Assembly: GCA_002163065.1 (NCBI GenBank)
Contig: MAAG01000131.1
Span: forward strand, 1 to 33,220
DNA from: Arcobacter sp. 31_11_sub10_T18
Lineage (GTDB): Bacteria; Campylobacterota; Campylobacteria; Campylobacterales; Arcobacteraceae
DNA: 33,220 nt
Direction of reading: 5' to 3'
Below are positions 20,997-30,701 of this stretch, piece after piece. Both the position numbers and the translations under genes were made by a program. Position 1 is the first letter of the stretch. Each line of letters starts with the position of its first letter. The notes under the pieces are model-generated. The model was given only the letters and a program-made list of their open reading frames with translations, was not told the DNA's origin and did no database searches.

Positions 20997-21064
20997 AATA
21001 GTAATATCGTCCTTTAAAAAAATGTTATTTAATTTGGTATGTTATCTTTTTTTATATAAAAGAC

Positions 21065-21916
21065 TTATGATAAGGTTGCCAAGACCAATTCCCTAAGTGT
21101 TTTACAAGCAACTGCTGTTGAAACTCCACTGGCATCAAATTTAGGTGAGAGTTCAACAACATCTATTCCCACTACCTTATTTAACTTTGACAATGTTTGT
21201 ATGATTTCTAACATATCATGGAAGTTTATACCTCCAGGTTCTGGTGTTCCAGTTCCAGGCAAAACGCTGGGATCAAATACGTCCAAATCTAGAGTAATAT
21301 ATACAGGTTTGTCTTTTAATCTACTCACACAACTATCCAGAGTTTTATAGGTAAATTTTTCCAAATGGGTATGTTGTTTGGCCCATTCAAATTCTTCTTT
21401 TAATCCAGAACGAATACAAAACTGATTAATCTTTCCATCACCCAACACATCATAAACTCTTCTAATAACAGTAGCATGACTTAAGGATTCTCCTAGATAC
21501 TCATTTCTAAGATCTGTGTGGGCATCAAAATGAATCACATGTAAATCATCATATTTTTTAGACAAAGCTTTAATTGGAGCCAAAGTCACAAGATGTTCTC
21601 CGCCAAGCATGATAGGAATTTTATTGTCATCAATAACTTGTTTTACAAAATCTGTAATTTGACGTAATGCATTTTTTTTGTCCCCAAAAGGTAATTCTAG
21701 GTTCCCAAAATCAAACAAGTTTAAATCTTCTAAATCTTTATCCAAATAAGGACTATAACTCTCAATAGCCCAGCTATCTTCTCTCATCATATTAGGAGCA
21801 AATCTGGACCCAGGTTTAAAAGAAGATGTTCCATCAAAAGGCACGCCAAAAAGCACAGCTGAACTCTCCTCATATGTTTCTTCAAACCCAATAAATGTCA
21901 CTGCATTATGCTGCAT
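21065..21916 (-). CDS. speB: Agmatinase / ureohydrolase
   Basis: GGEHLVTLAPI, HVIHFDAHTDLR, YITLDLDVFDPSVLPGTGTPEPGG: ureohydrolase Mn ligands. Confidence 0.9.
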   Translation of the reverse strand: MQHNAVTFIGFEETYEESSAVLFGVPFDGTSSFKPGSRFAPNMMREDSWAIESYSPYLDKDLEDLNLFDFGNLELPFGDKKNALRQITDFVKQVIDDNKIPIMLGGEHLVTLAPIKALSKKYDDLHVIHFDAHTDLRNEYLGESLSHATVIRRVYDVLGDGKINQFCIRSGLKEEFEWAKQHTHLEKFTYKTLDSCVSRLKDKPVYITLDLDVFDPSVLPGTGTPEPGGINFHDMLEIIQTLSKLNKVVGIDVVELSPKFDASGVSTAVACKTLRELVLATLS

Positions 21917-23022
21917 TATAATCTCCTCTCATAATTGTACATATCACTAAATCTAAATGCCATTAAGTTTTCTAATATGGCAAATATTATAATAAAGTTT
22001 ATAAAGGAACTTCCTCCATAACTAAATAATGGCAAGGGAAGTCCTACCACAGGGGCAAAGCCAATCACCATCAAAATATTAACACTCATATTTAGAAAAA
22101 TCAGTAGCCCCACACCTGAGGCAAACACCCTAATTATATAATCATCTTTAAAATAATAATTGATAGAGAACAGATGCATAATTAAAAATAAGTATAAAAT
22201 AATTAAACCAATTGAACCCACAAAACCATATCGTTCAACATAATATGCAAAAATAAAATCGCTGGTAGCAATGGGCAAAAATTTCAATTGAGTCTGGGTT
22301 GCTTCTTCAGATTTTTTTCCAAGTAGACCACCTGAACCAATTGCTATAATAGATTGCTGTACATGATAACTAGGTTCTTCAGATATAAAATCTACAATTC
22401 TTTTTTTCTGATAATCTTTGATTAAATAAGTATAAGTAAAAGGAGAACTAACCGCAAGTATTATTATAATTCCTGCCCAAATTTTCCAATTAACACCCAC
22501 AATAAATAAAATACCATATCCCACTAACAATAAAACCAATGCAGTACCTAAATCAGGCTCTTTGGCAATGAGTACAAAGGGAAGGATGATATAAAATGAA
22601 TAATATAAAAAGTCTTTTAGATTGTACCCACCATGTGGCGGCGGTTTATTATGTATTAGAAAACCAAGCATTAATAGATAAATGGGTTTGAACAATTCAG
22701 AAGGTTGCATGGTCGTATTTAAAAGAGGAACCGATATCCATCTTTTTGCACCAAGTTTGGTTATTCCCCAAAACTCTACTGAAAGAAGTAAAAAAATACC
22801 CAACCAATATAATAAAGGAATAAAACGAATATTTCGTCTTATGGGTAAAATAAAAAATAAAATAAATGCAAAAAAAGATATTGTAAAATAAAGTAGTTGT
22901 TTACGTGCCAACAATTCGTTTGTTTCACTAATTAAATGGTATGATAGATATACCAAGGGAATAAGAAATAAAATCAATATAAAATCAAAGTGAGAGATAA
23001 TTCTCTTGTCAAATAAATGCAT
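21916..23022 (-). CDS. rodA: Rod-shape determining peptidoglycan polymerase RodA (SEDS family)
   Basis: 368 aa polytopic; LGAKRWISVPLLNTTMQPSELFKP, EPDLGTALVLLL, VVGLPLPLFSYGGSSF. Confidence 0.93.
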   Translation of the reverse strand: MHLFDKRIISHFDFILILFLIPLVYLSYHLISETNELLARKQLLYFTISFFAFILFFILPIRRNIRFIPLLYWLGIFLLLSVEFWGITKLGAKRWISVPLLNTTMQPSELFKPIYLLMLGFLIHNKPPPHGGYNLKDFLYYSFYIILPFVLIAKEPDLGTALVLLLVGYGILFIVGVNWKIWAGIIIILAVSSPFTYTYLIKDYQKKRIVDFISEEPSYHVQQSIIAIGSGGLLGKKSEEATQTQLKFLPIATSDFIFAYYVERYGFVGSIGLIILYLFLIMHLFSINYYFKDDYIIRVFASGVGLLIFLNMSVNILMVIGFAPVVGLPLPLFSYGGSSFINFIIIFAILENLMAFRFSDMYNYERRL

Positions 23023-23041
23023 AATGAAAGAGTAGCTAAAT

Positions 23042-24004
23042 ATGAATAAAACCTTTATTGTTGAAGAAGAGATAAGACTCGATAAATACTTATCAACAAA
23101 ACTGAATGAAACAAGAAATCAAATCGAACAATTAATCAAAAAAGAATACGTCAAAGTAGATAATAAAGTCAAAGCCAAAACAGGTTATAAACTTAAACTA
23201 AATCAAACCATTGAAGTAACATTTCCAACTATTGAAAAAAAAGAAATACAAAAAGTAGATTTTGATGTTGAAATACTTTATGAAGATGAGTATATTTTAG
23301 TATTAAATAAACCCTCAGGTCTTATAGTTCATGATGCACCAAGTGTTAGTGAACCAACTTTAGTAGACTGGTTAAAACAAAAAGAAATATCTCTGTCAAC
23401 TATTAGTGGAGAAGAGAGACATGGTATTGTTCATAGATTGGATAAAGGTACCAGTGGCGTAATGGTGGTAGCTAAAACAAATGAAGCTCATGTTGGACTA
23501 TCACGGCAACTTGAAGACAAATCAATGGGAAGAATTTATTTAGCAATCACAGACCTACCCCTAAAAGACAATCAAATTATTGAAGGGCCCATTGCTAGAA
23601 GTCCAAATAACAGGCTTAAAATGGGAATTGTTCCACATGGTAAACAAGCTAAGTCTGCTTTTCTTAAACTTGACTTGAGTAAGAATGAAAAACTTGAGCT
23701 TATAAGTGCAAAATTATTTACAGGAAGAACCCACCAGATAAGAGTTCATTTAAGTTCGATAGATAGGCATATTCTTGGTGATAATTTATATGGATTTAAG
23801 GGCGAATTAAATAAAATAAATCGAGTTTACCTACATGCATACAACCTATATCTTATCCATCCAATTACAAATGAAAAAATGGATTTTACAGCAGATATAC
23901 CAGATGACATGAATGAATTTTTAGAAAAACACTTTAATATGGAGAGTATAAATGAAAAAATTGATAAAAACGACATCATCAATTCTTTTAGTTCTTTTTG
24001 TTAG
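23042..24004 (+). CDS. rluD: RluA/RluD family 23S rRNA pseudouridine synthase
   Basis: S4-like N-terminus; HGIVHRLDKGTSGVMVVAKT active site; GRTHQIRVHL. Confidence 0.9.
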   Translation: MNKTFIVEEEIRLDKYLSTKLNETRNQIEQLIKKEYVKVDNKVKAKTGYKLKLNQTIEVTFPTIEKKEIQKVDFDVEILYEDEYILVLNKPSGLIVHDAPSVSEPTLVDWLKQKEISLSTISGEERHGIVHRLDKGTSGVMVVAKTNEAHVGLSRQLEDKSMGRIYLAITDLPLKDNQIIEGPIARSPNNRLKMGIVPHGKQAKSAFLKLDLSKNEKLELISAKLFTGRTHQIRVHLSSIDRHILGDNLYGFKGELNKINRVYLHAYNLYLIHPITNEKMDFTADIPDDMNEFLEKHFNMESINEKIDKNDIINSFSSFC

Positions 24005-25232
24005 TGGTTGTCAAGTACAGAACAACCTAACAACACCAGCAAAACCAAAAATTGACACAACTTTAGAAATTGTAAGTTCAGATTCTTTAAGATCAATTCC
24101 AGATATGACAGCAGTCGCTTTTGAATGGCAAAAAGTAGATGATCCCCGAGTGGATAGATATTATTTATATCGAGCAAACATGCAAGAAGATGGTCAAAAA
24201 TTTAAACGTGTAGAAGTGATTAAAAACCGATATACTACGCACTTTACAGATCAAGAACTTCAACCAAACACTCAGTATACCTATGCTCTATCGGCTGCCA
24301 CAAAAAATGGTTTTGAATCAAGACCAACAAAGTCTTATACCGTAACTACCCTTCCTAGATTGGATGCAGTGAGTTATATTCAAGCAATAAGTGATTTACC
24401 TCGACAAATAAAAATCTTGTGGAGACCTCATGAAAGCCATAGAGTTGAAAAATACACTCTTGAAAAAACTTCACCAGCTACATCTAGATGGAGTAAATTA
24501 AAAACAGTAAGTGGTCGTTTAAATATTGAATATATTGATTCAGATTTAAAAGACAATGTTGTTTACATGTACCGAGTAACTGCAAAAACCTTTGATGGAA
24601 TTGATACCCTTCCAAGTGAAATTGTAAAAGCACAAACAAAAGCATTACCATTTGGAGCTGAGAATTTAGTAGCAACCAATAATCAACCAAGAAAAATCTC
24701 ACTTAACTGGGAACCTTCAAAATCAAAAGATATCATCAGATATAAAGTTTATAGCAGTTCTAGAGCAAATGGTTCTTTTAAAGAGCGAGCAAATGTGAAT
24801 ACTGATGTTTTAGCTTATGATGATTTAGTTAATGAAGATGGTAAAATTGTTTTTTATAAAGTAACTGCAGTTGATAAAGACTATTTAGAAACATCTCTAA
24901 ACATGAATGCAGTAATGGGAAGCACTTTAATCAAAATTACAAAACCAATTATGACCTTAGCCCAAATCCAAGGTGAAAAAGCGATTCTAAATTGGCAAAG
25001 TGGAGATGATAGAACTGTTTCATATATCATACACAAAAAAATTAAAGAAGATTTATTTAACTATAAAAATGAAACATATACAAATATTACTGATTTAAGA
25101 TACGAAGACCAAGATATTATCAGAGGGGTAGAATATACCTATAGACTTCAAGCAGTGGATGAGTTTGGAATTTTATCTGAAAAAACAAGCGAAACGACAC
25201 TAATTTTACCAAAACTACAAGAGGTTAACTAA
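23952..25232 (+). CDS. Fibronectin type III domain lipoprotein, FlpA-like
   Basis: Lipobox LFVSGC; repeated FN3 modules (e.g. VAFEWQKVDDPRVDRYYLYRANM); located next to rluD and trmB as in Campylobacter flpA. Confidence 0.85.
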   Translation: MKKLIKTTSSILLVLFVSGCQVQNNLTTPAKPKIDTTLEIVSSDSLRSIPDMTAVAFEWQKVDDPRVDRYYLYRANMQEDGQKFKRVEVIKNRYTTHFTDQELQPNTQYTYALSAATKNGFESRPTKSYTVTTLPRLDAVSYIQAISDLPRQIKILWRPHESHRVEKYTLEKTSPATSRWSKLKTVSGRLNIEYIDSDLKDNVVYMYRVTAKTFDGIDTLPSEIVKAQTKALPFGAENLVATNNQPRKISLNWEPSKSKDIIRYKVYSSSRANGSFKERANVNTDVLAYDDLVNEDGKIVFYKVTAVDKDYLETSLNMNAVMGSTLIKITKPIMTLAQIQGEKAILNWQSGDDRTVSYIIHKKIKEDLFNYKNETYTNITDLRYEDQDIIRGVEYTYRLQAVDEFGILSEKTSETTLILPKLQEVN

Positions 25233-25238
25233 AAAAAT

Positions 25239-26435
25239 ATGCCCCATATTCAATTTAAAAAAAATGACTTAATCAAGACTCCCATCCAAGAAGATGGAGT
25301 CTTTTTTGATTTTTGTGCAAAATCATATAACTTTACAGACAAACCAAGACAAACAGAATATAAAATCGCTGTTAAATATAAAGAAAAAGACTTTCTCTTA
25401 ACTTTACGAGAGAAAGAAAATACTTATATGGCAAAAGTTGATAATATCACACGAGTTAGCCCTATAGATATCGTAAAAGAAGCCATTAATGCTTATGCAA
25501 AAGTTACTAAAGCTGAGATTGAATTTAGTAATACTAGTAATTTCAAAAACAGAGAAGAACCCATAAAAGAATATATCAAAGATATCGAATACTTTGTTAA
25601 CGACTTTAATCCTACACAAGAAGTTCAAGTTGAAGTTGGTTTTGGTAGTGGAAGACATATTATTCATCAAGCTTTAGAAAACCCTGATGTACAATTTATT
25701 GGTTTAGAAATCCATACCCCTTCTATTGAACAGTTATTAAAACAAATTTCAATTCAAGGAATTAAGAATATCCTAGTCATTAATTATGATGCAAGACTTT
25801 TTATGGAATTTCTTAAATCAAACAGCGTTGGAAAAATATTTGTCCACTTCCCCGTACCATGGGATAAAAAGCCACATAGACGTGTTTATAGTGATGAGTT
25901 TATCAATGAAGCACTAAGAGTGTTAAAAGTTGATGGTAGTTTAGAGTTAAGAACAGACAGTAGAAAATACTTTGATTATTGTACTCATTTATTAACCAAT
26001 CTTAATTCAGGAAGAATTGTTATTGATATTAATAAAGATTTAGGAGTATCCAGTAAATACGAGGACCGTTGGAAAAAACAAGGTAAGAACATTTACGATG
26101 TAGTACTACTATGTGCACAAGAAGATGAAGAAAAGAAAATTACTGAAAATTTTGATTTTGAAGATGAAGTTAATTTTGAACAAGTAAGAAAAAGCATTCA
26201 AACCAAACCCATTGTAAGAGAGGATTACTTTTTACATATAGAAGATATTTTTATTGATAAAGACGGTATTGTTTTATTAAGGTTAACCTTTGGTAGTTTC
26301 AATAGACCTTTAAGCAAATATATCATCATCAGAGATAATAAAATTTCCTATTATCAAGGAAACCCAATACCTACTAGTGCAAATTTAAAAGCACATCTTG
26401 AATTAAAGAAGATTTTATCTAATGATAACAGCTAA
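25239..26435 (+). CDS. trmB: tRNA (guanine-N7-)-methyltransferase with extended N and C termini
   Basis: VEVGFGSGRHIIHQA, FIGLEIH, KIFVHFPVPWDKKPHRRVYSDEFINEALRVLKVDGSLELRTD. Confidence 0.93.
   Translation: MPHIQFKKNDLIKTPIQEDGVFFDFCAKSYNFTDKPRQTEYKIAVKYKEKDFLLTLREKENTYMAKVDNITRVSPIDIVKEAINAYAKVTKAEIEFSNTSNFKNREEPIKEYIKDIEYFVNDFNPTQEVQVEVGFGSGRHIIHQALENPDVQFIGLEIHTPSIEQLLKQISIQGIKNILVINYDARLFMEFLKSNSVGKIFVHFPVPWDKKPHRRVYSDEFINEALRVLKVDGSLELRTDSRKYFDYCTHLLTNLNSGRIVIDINKDLGVSSKYEDRWKKQGKNIYDVVLLCAQEDEEKKITENFDFEDEVNFEQVRKSIQTKPIVREDYFLHIEDIFIDKDGIVLLRLTFGSFNRPLSKYIIIRDNKISYYQGNPIPTSANLKAHLELKKILSNDNS
25275..25306 (+). terminator. Terminator-like hairpin inside the trmB coding sequence
   Basis: AAGACTCC c ATC caagaa GAT GGAGTCTT TTTT: 8+3 bp stem with one bulge, followed by T tract. 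Confidence 0.55.
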
Positions 26436-27084
26436 AGAAATTTACCTTTCTTACGATAAAAACAGATTTATCATTAAAAAAGGTAGTTTGCATATTAGAG
26501 AAAAAGAGTTTATATTTATTGGCGGTAATAGCGGCAGTGGTAAATCAACTCTGATTAAATCTCTTTACGGAGATATTGGTTTAAAACATGGAGAGCTTTT
26601 TGTTGATGGACATAAAATGAAAGGTATCTCTGCGTCCAATTTACGAAAACTAAGACGTGATATTGGAATTATATTTCAAGATTATAAACTCATCAATGAA
26701 TGGACCATTGAAGAAAATATCATGCTTCCATTAAAAATTAATGGTTATTCTAGTGATATTTCAAGAAAACAAGCCTTAAATCTCTTGTCTCATGTAAAAC
26801 TGAGTCATAGAAAAGGATATAAACCCAATGAGTTAAGTGGTGGAGAGCAGCAAAGAGTTGCAGTAGCACGTGCCCTTGCCCACAATCCAAAGATTATCAT
26901 TGCAGATGAACCCACAGGAAACCTTGATGACTATTCAGCTGAAGTTGTTTGGAACTTACTAAAAGGAGCCAATGAACAATTAGGTATTACTGTTGTTGTG
27001 GTAACCCATAGAGTTCCTAAAAATTTTGGAATTAAATTTAGACAACTCTCTATTGAAGATGGAATAATATATGAAGTCTCTTAA
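26422..27084 (+). CDS. ftsE: Cell division ATP-binding protein FtsE
   Basis: [45 protein letters not shown]; followed by the ftsX-like gene. Confidence 0.9.
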   Translation: MITAKEIYLSYDKNRFIIKKGSLHIREKEFIFIGGNSGSGKSTLIKSLYGDIGLKHGELFVDGHKMKGISASNLRKLRRDIGIIFQDYKLINEWTIEENIMLPLKINGYSSDISRKQALNLLSHVKLSHRKGYKPNELSGGEQQRVAVARALAHNPKIIIADEPTGNLDDYSAEVVWNLLKGANEQLGITVVVVTHRVPKNFGIKFRQLSIEDGIIYEVS

Positions 27085-27889
27085 ATCAATTTTGTCTTTT
27101 ATTGTACCACTAACTGCAATGTTAATAACATTTGCTATTTTTTTATTTACTACAAAAGTTGTAGATGATTATAAATTAAAAATATCAAATGACTATTCAA
27201 TTGTAGTAGTATCAAGTTTACCCCTGATTAAAGACAATTTAAATGAATTTGCAGGAATAAAAGTCAAAAACATTGTTACTTTAGAAAAAAATAAAATCAT
27301 CAGTAACATGAAAAACAACTTATCTAAAAAATCTATTCAACTTTTAAGACAAAGACTACCCTACTTTTATAAAATGCATTTGGACAAATTTCCTACTAGC
27401 TCAGAATTAACACAAATCAAACAAGAACTTATGTCCATCAATACTGTAAAAAAAGTTGAAATATTCTCTAAAAATCACAATCAAATATATCTTTTATTAC
27501 TACTCATACAAAAAATTATTGTCATTGTTTTTGTAGTGATTTTACTCTATGCAATAATTATTATTGCCAAACAAATTAAAATTTGGTTTTACGAACATCA
27601 CGAAAAAATTGCTATTATGAGATTTCATGGAGCATCTATTTTATATAGCGCAGGTACAGTGATACGCCATGCTATATTTGGTGCATTGATATCTTTTTTC
27701 ATTGTTGCTTTATTAATGATAATACTCAATGAAAACTTATCTGTCATATTTCCAGTTGAGTTGCAAAATGTTGTTGATATAAAACTATCAATCAATTCTG
27801 AGTTAGTAAAGGTATTTATATTATCACTATTTATATCAGTATCAACTATTTTTGGAGTTTTATTTAAATATAAATTGAAGAATGATTAA
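27071..27889 (+). CDS. ftsX: Cell division protein FtsX
   Basis: 272 aa, four TM topology, directly follows ftsE with 14-nt overlap. Confidence 0.85.
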   Translation: MKSLKSILSFIVPLTAMLITFAIFLFTTKVVDDYKLKISNDYSIVVVSSLPLIKDNLNEFAGIKVKNIVTLEKNKIISNMKNNLSKKSIQLLRQRLPYFYKMHLDKFPTSSELTQIKQELMSINTVKKVEIFSKNHNQIYLLLLLIQKIIVIVFVVILLYAIIIIAKQIKIWFYEHHEKIAIMRFHGASILYSAGTVIRHAIFGALISFFIVALLMIILNENLSVIFPVELQNVVDIKLSINSELVKVFILSLFISVSTIFGVLFKYKLKND

Positions 27890-29204
27890 AATATTATTAG
27901 CAATTACTTTCCTTTCAACTTTATTATTTTCATCCAGTTCTTCAATAGAAAAAAAAATACTCTCAAATAAAAAAATACTCAAAAAAAATAAATCCCAAAA
28001 AGAACTTGCAAATTTGCGAATAAGACTACTTGCCAATCAAATAAAAAAACAAAGTAATGAATTAGCCAAACTTGATAAAAATATCAAAATTGTAAATAAA
28101 GATATAAATAACCATAAAGAAATACTTTCACAATCAAGACAAATCCTCAGTAATTTATCAAAAACATCCGATCAACTCTTAAAAGAAAGAAAACAAAATG
28201 AGGAAGAGATAGTCTCAACAATTATTGATGAGTTTTCTTCTTCCATTGCACTTAACTTAGCCAGTGAAAAATCACTGGAAGAAATGATTGATAGTGAAGT
28301 GTATAGAGTATTGGCCATTAATTCAAAAGAAGAAATTATTCGAATAGATAGTAATTATTCCATGATTAATTTAAACAAAAGAAACAATGAAAAAGCCATT
28401 GAAAAGACCAAAAAATATATTAAAACCAGAGAAAAGAAAAAAAGAACCCTTAATTCTTTAAAAAAGAAACAAACCAAAACTATAAAATCACTAGAAGGAA
28501 AACACTCCGCTTATCAAAAAGAGTTAAAGAAGGCTATTAGTAAACAACAAAACTTGGCAAAACTTCTAGGTCGTCTAAATATCTTAAAAAAAGAACAGTT
28601 ATCCAAAGAAAAAAGAGCACGAGCCAAAGAGAAAAAAAGATTATTGGCATTAAAAAGACAAGCTGAAAAAAGAGCACAAAGCAAACTTAAATCTAAAAAA
28701 AGAAAATCCTCAACTAAAACTGCCAGTAAGCCAAAAACAGCAACACAAAGATACACCAAAAATGTAGATATAGACGTTCGAGTATTGGGTTCTTCAACTA
28801 AGGGTGTTAAGATATCTAAATACAGAGGAAAGAAAACAATTGCTCCTCTAAAATCCTATAAAATTATCAAAAAATTTGGTAAATATTATGATCCTGTGTA
28901 TAAAATAAAACTCTTTAATGAATCGGTTGTTTTAAAAACAAACAAAAGCAAAGCGAAAGTATTCAGCGTATTAAATGGAAAAGTTGTTTATGCAAAGAAA
29001 AACTCAGGTATGTTGGAAAATGTTGTGATTATTCAACATAAAGGTGGACTTCATACAATTTATTCCCACCTTGATAGAATATCTCCAACACTAAAAGTTG
29101 GCAAGTGGATTAAAAAAGGTTATGTGGTAGGAAGAGTTGATAATACACTCACTTTTCAAGCAACCAAAAATAGTGCCCATATTAACCCTAAAGATCTATT
29201 TTAA
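27882..29204 (+). CDS. EnvC-like murein hydrolase activator (coiled coil + degenerate LytM/M23 domain)
   Basis: Signal peptide, long coiled coil, C-terminal M23-like VFSVLNGKVVYAKKNSGMLENVVIIQHKGGLHTIYSHLDRI; adjacent to ftsEX. Confidence 0.88.
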   Translation: MIKILLAITFLSTLLFSSSSSIEKKILSNKKILKKNKSQKELANLRIRLLANQIKKQSNELAKLDKNIKIVNKDINNHKEILSQSRQILSNLSKTSDQLLKERKQNEEEIVSTIIDEFSSSIALNLASEKSLEEMIDSEVYRVLAINSKEEIIRIDSNYSMINLNKRNNEKAIEKTKKYIKTREKKKRTLNSLKKKQTKTIKSLEGKHSAYQKELKKAISKQQNLAKLLGRLNILKKEQLSKEKRARAKEKKRLLALKRQAEKRAQSKLKSKKRKSSTKTASKPKTATQRYTKNVDIDVRVLGSSTKGVKISKYRGKKTIAPLKSYKIIKKFGKYYDPVYKIKLFNESVVLKTNKSKAKVFSVLNGKVVYAKKNSGMLENVVIIQHKGGLHTIYSHLDRISPTLKVGKWIKKGYVVGRVDNTLTFQATKNSAHINPKDLF

Positions 29205-29288
29205 TTTATAAACAAATCATACTAACTATACACAAAGAATAAACGCAGTTAGTGTATACTATTATTTAAAAAAACTTCAAGGACTAAT

Positions 29289-30659
29289 ATGAAAAAATTT
29301 GATTTAATTGTTATAGGTGGAGGAAGAGCAAGTAACCTCGCCATAAAAGCTGGAAAAAAAGGCCTTAAAGTTGCCCTCATTGAAAAGTCAAAGTTGGGAG
29401 GGACTTGTCCAAATAGAGGCTGTGTACCATCAAAACTTCTTATTGGATATGCTCACACAGCTCGAGCTATAAAAGAGTCATCAAGACATTATATTAGTTC
29501 ACAAATCAATGAAATAGATGTTCAACAAATATTCGATCATACAAATAATTATGTATCTAAAATTGATCCAGGATATGAAAGTAGATTTAATGACAATGTT
29601 GAAATTTTAAGAGGTACTGGGTCTTTCCTATCTAACAATGTTATTTCTATAAACGATGAAGAAATTACCGCTCCTAAAATCGTAATAGCAACAGGGACTA
29701 AACCCTTTGAGGTTCCTCACAAAGCTGCTTGGAGTAGTGATGATATTTTTCCACTTCTAGGAAAAATTCCAGAATCAATTACAATTGTCGGTTCAGGATT
29801 TATAGCTTGTGAGTTGGCTAACTTTTTTGATGCCGTTGGAATTAAAACCAAACTAGTCGTTAGAAGCCAAAAACTTTTAAGTAGTGAAGATACTGAGATA
29901 TCAGAACTATTTAAAGAAGAATTCATTAAAAATGTTGATGTTGTATTTAATACAACAATTGAAGATATTAAGTATGAAAATAATTCGTTTGAGTTAAGCC
30001 TTATTAACAAAGATAAAGAAGTAACTTCGCATACCAGTGAAGCATTACTATATGCAACAGGGCGAAAATCAAATACAGATACATTAAACTTACAAAATAC
30101 ATCTATTAACGTTGACGACAGAGGGTATATCAAAAGAAATGAAATGTTTGAAACCAGTGCACCAGGTGTTTATGTAGTTGGTGACGCTGCAGGTGAACAC
30201 ATGTTACAACATGCTGCTGCTTATGAAGTAAATCACTTGGGGAGAATCTTATTAGAAGATAACTCAACTCCTTTGAAATTCAAGTATATGCCCCATGCTG
30301 TATTTACAGATCCAGAAATTGCAAGTGTTGGCCTTGGTGAAGAAGAAGCAAAGAAAAACAATGTCGAATATGTAGTATCAATGACCAATTGGTTAGCAAG
30401 TGCAAAAGCTATGTCCACAAAGTTAGATTACCCACGTACAAAGTTTTTAGTTGATCCAAAAACTTTTGAGATACTTGGATGTCACTTACTGGGACCTGAG
30501 AGTTCAACGCTTATGCACCAAATACTCGCTGTAATGCATATAGACAATGATATTAGACATTTAAAAGAAATGTTATACATTCATCCAGCTTTAAGTGAAG
30601 CAATCCTTCCTGCAGCTGTTCAAGCTGTCAGTGAAGTTACTAAGTATAATACCAAATAA
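29289..30659 (+). CDS. Class-I pyridine nucleotide-disulfide oxidoreductase (dihydrolipoyl dehydrogenase / mycothione- or mercuric-reductase-like)
   Basis: GGGRASNLAIKAGKKG FAD-binding start; redox GGTCPNRGCVPSK; C-terminal HPALSE. Confidence 0.88.
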   Translation: MKKFDLIVIGGGRASNLAIKAGKKGLKVALIEKSKLGGTCPNRGCVPSKLLIGYAHTARAIKESSRHYISSQINEIDVQQIFDHTNNYVSKIDPGYESRFNDNVEILRGTGSFLSNNVISINDEEITAPKIVIATGTKPFEVPHKAAWSSDDIFPLLGKIPESITIVGSGFIACELANFFDAVGIKTKLVVRSQKLLSSEDTEISELFKEEFIKNVDVVFNTTIEDIKYENNSFELSLINKDKEVTSHTSEALLYATGRKSNTDTLNLQNTSINVDDRGYIKRNEMFETSAPGVYVVGDAAGEHMLQHAAAYEVNHLGRILLEDNSTPLKFKYMPHAVFTDPEIASVGLGEEEAKKNNVEYVVSMTNWLASAKAMSTKLDYPRTKFLVDPKTFEILGCHLLGPESSTLMHQILAVMHIDNDIRHLKEMLYIHPALSEAILPAAVQAVSEVTKYNTK

Positions 30660-30664
30660 AAAAA

Positions 30665-30701
30665 GTGACTACTTATTATTTTATTTGCTATAAGTAGTCA
30701 T
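30665..30701. terminator. Bidirectional terminator-like hairpin
   Basis: TGACTACTTA (30666-30675) / TAAGTAGTCA (30691-30700) between convergent genes. Confidence 0.75.

Noticed and set aside
28514-28759. Minus-strand ORF opposite the EnvC-like coiled coil
   Set aside because: Antisense of a Lys-rich coiled coil; hydrophobic translation is a composition effect.
29717-30418. Minus-strand ORFs opposite the flavin disulfide reductase
   Set aside because: Shadow ORFs, no motifs.
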